From Kmv34 sp964524965 (lineage in GTDB: Bacteria > Aerophobota > Aerophobia > Aerophobales > B3-G15): 5,149 bases of DNA. The stretch lies in the NCBI GenBank assembly GCA_964524965.1, contig CAZGDY010000111.1:1-5149 (forward strand), in the 5' to 3' direction. Position 1 is the first letter of the stretch; each line of letters starts with the position of its first letter. The notes under the pieces are model-generated. The model was not told the DNA's origin. It worked only from the letters and a program-made list of their open reading frames with translations, and searched no databases. The translations under genes were made by a program, and so were the position numbers. Positions 5,022 to 5,149 of the stretch are shown in pieces.

Positions 5022-5149
5022 ATGGTCAATACAAAATTAATTGTGGAGTATGATGGAACTAATTACTGTGGGTGGCAAATCCAGCCAGAAGTTTCTACTG
5101 TTGAGGGAGAATTACAAAATGCTCTGGTGACGGTTTTAAAGCAAAGAGT
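5022..5149 (+). CDS. truA: tRNA pseudouridine(38-40) synthase TruA, N-terminal part (3' end outside window)
   Basis: TruA converts uridines 38, 39 and 40 in the anticodon arm of many tRNAs to pseudouridine. Only about 42 residues are present, and the frame is open to the window end. They match the TruA N-terminus: KLIVEYDGTNYCGWQIQP (residues 5-22), then TVEGELQNAL (26-35). The catalytic aspartate motif (R-T-D-x-G-V) lies downstream and is not in the window. The start is ATG 5022, 17 bases after the rplQ stop. No good Shine-Dalgarno sequence precedes it; AAAGA at about 5006-5010 is the only weak candidate. Direct rplQ-truA adjacency, without the ECF-transporter genes that lie between them in many Firmicutes, suggests the operon continues into tRNA modification. 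Confidence 0.93.
   Translation, partial: MVNTKLIVEYDGTNYCGWQIQPEVSTVEGELQNALVTVLKQR

Noticed and set aside
5012..5040. TTGACT as a -35 element of a promoter for truA
   Set aside because: The matching -10 position (5035-5040, AATTAA) is a poor match and would lie inside the truA coding region.
1..5149. A novel multi-gene system, mobile element, CRISPR array or RNA gene
   Set aside because: All the DNA except short spacers is accounted for by conserved housekeeping genes in a familiar order; no direct-repeat arrays, transposase genes or tRNA/rRNA-like sequences were seen.

Overview
This window is a piece of a bacterial ribosomal-protein superoperon: the end of the spc-type cluster followed by the alpha-type cluster, all on the + strand. 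It comes from an A+T-rich bacterium; the G+C content looks well below 40% by eye. The order is secY (3' end), adk, map, infA, rpmJ, rpsM, rpsK, rpsD, rpoA, rplQ, truA (5' end). This order, with rpsD between rpsK and rpoA, is common in Firmicutes-like, thermophilic and several candidate-phylum bacteria. The sequence alone does not fix the phylum. S4 and L36 are both the zinc-binding (Cys-containing) forms, and adenylate kinase has a Cys4 lid. This fits Gram-positive-like or thermophile-related lineages but is not diagnostic.

Layout. Positions 1-461 encode the last third of the SecY translocon channel. Positions 461-1827 hold adenylate kinase and type I methionine aminopeptidase, joined to each other and to secY by 1- and 4-base overlaps. 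Positions 1837-2177 hold IF-1 and the short L36 gene, which share an ATGA overlap. Positions 2182-3634 hold S13, S11 and S4. A gap of about 88 bases follows, the longest non-coding stretch here, with a possible hairpin. Positions 3723-5004 hold RNA polymerase alpha and L17, which overlap by 41 bases. TruA starts at 5022 and runs off the window. Coding density is close to complete. No RNA gene, mobile element, CRISPR array or clear terminator was seen.

How the genes work together. The cluster links translation (S13, S11, S4, L17, L36, IF-1), transcription (alpha), protein export (SecY), N-terminal Met removal (Map), nucleotide balance (Adk) and tRNA modification (TruA). Tight spacing and overlapping start/stop codons suggest one transcript with translational coupling.

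Nothing here looks like an undescribed multi-gene system. The points worth a second look are within known genes. The alpha C-terminal domain has leucine at the position of the key DNA-contacting arginine. S4 has an Arg-Ser repeat tract in place of its usual Pro-Gly-Gln-His-Gly segment. The rpoA and rplQ genes overlap by an unusually long stretch. The rpsD-rpoA spacer may be structured.
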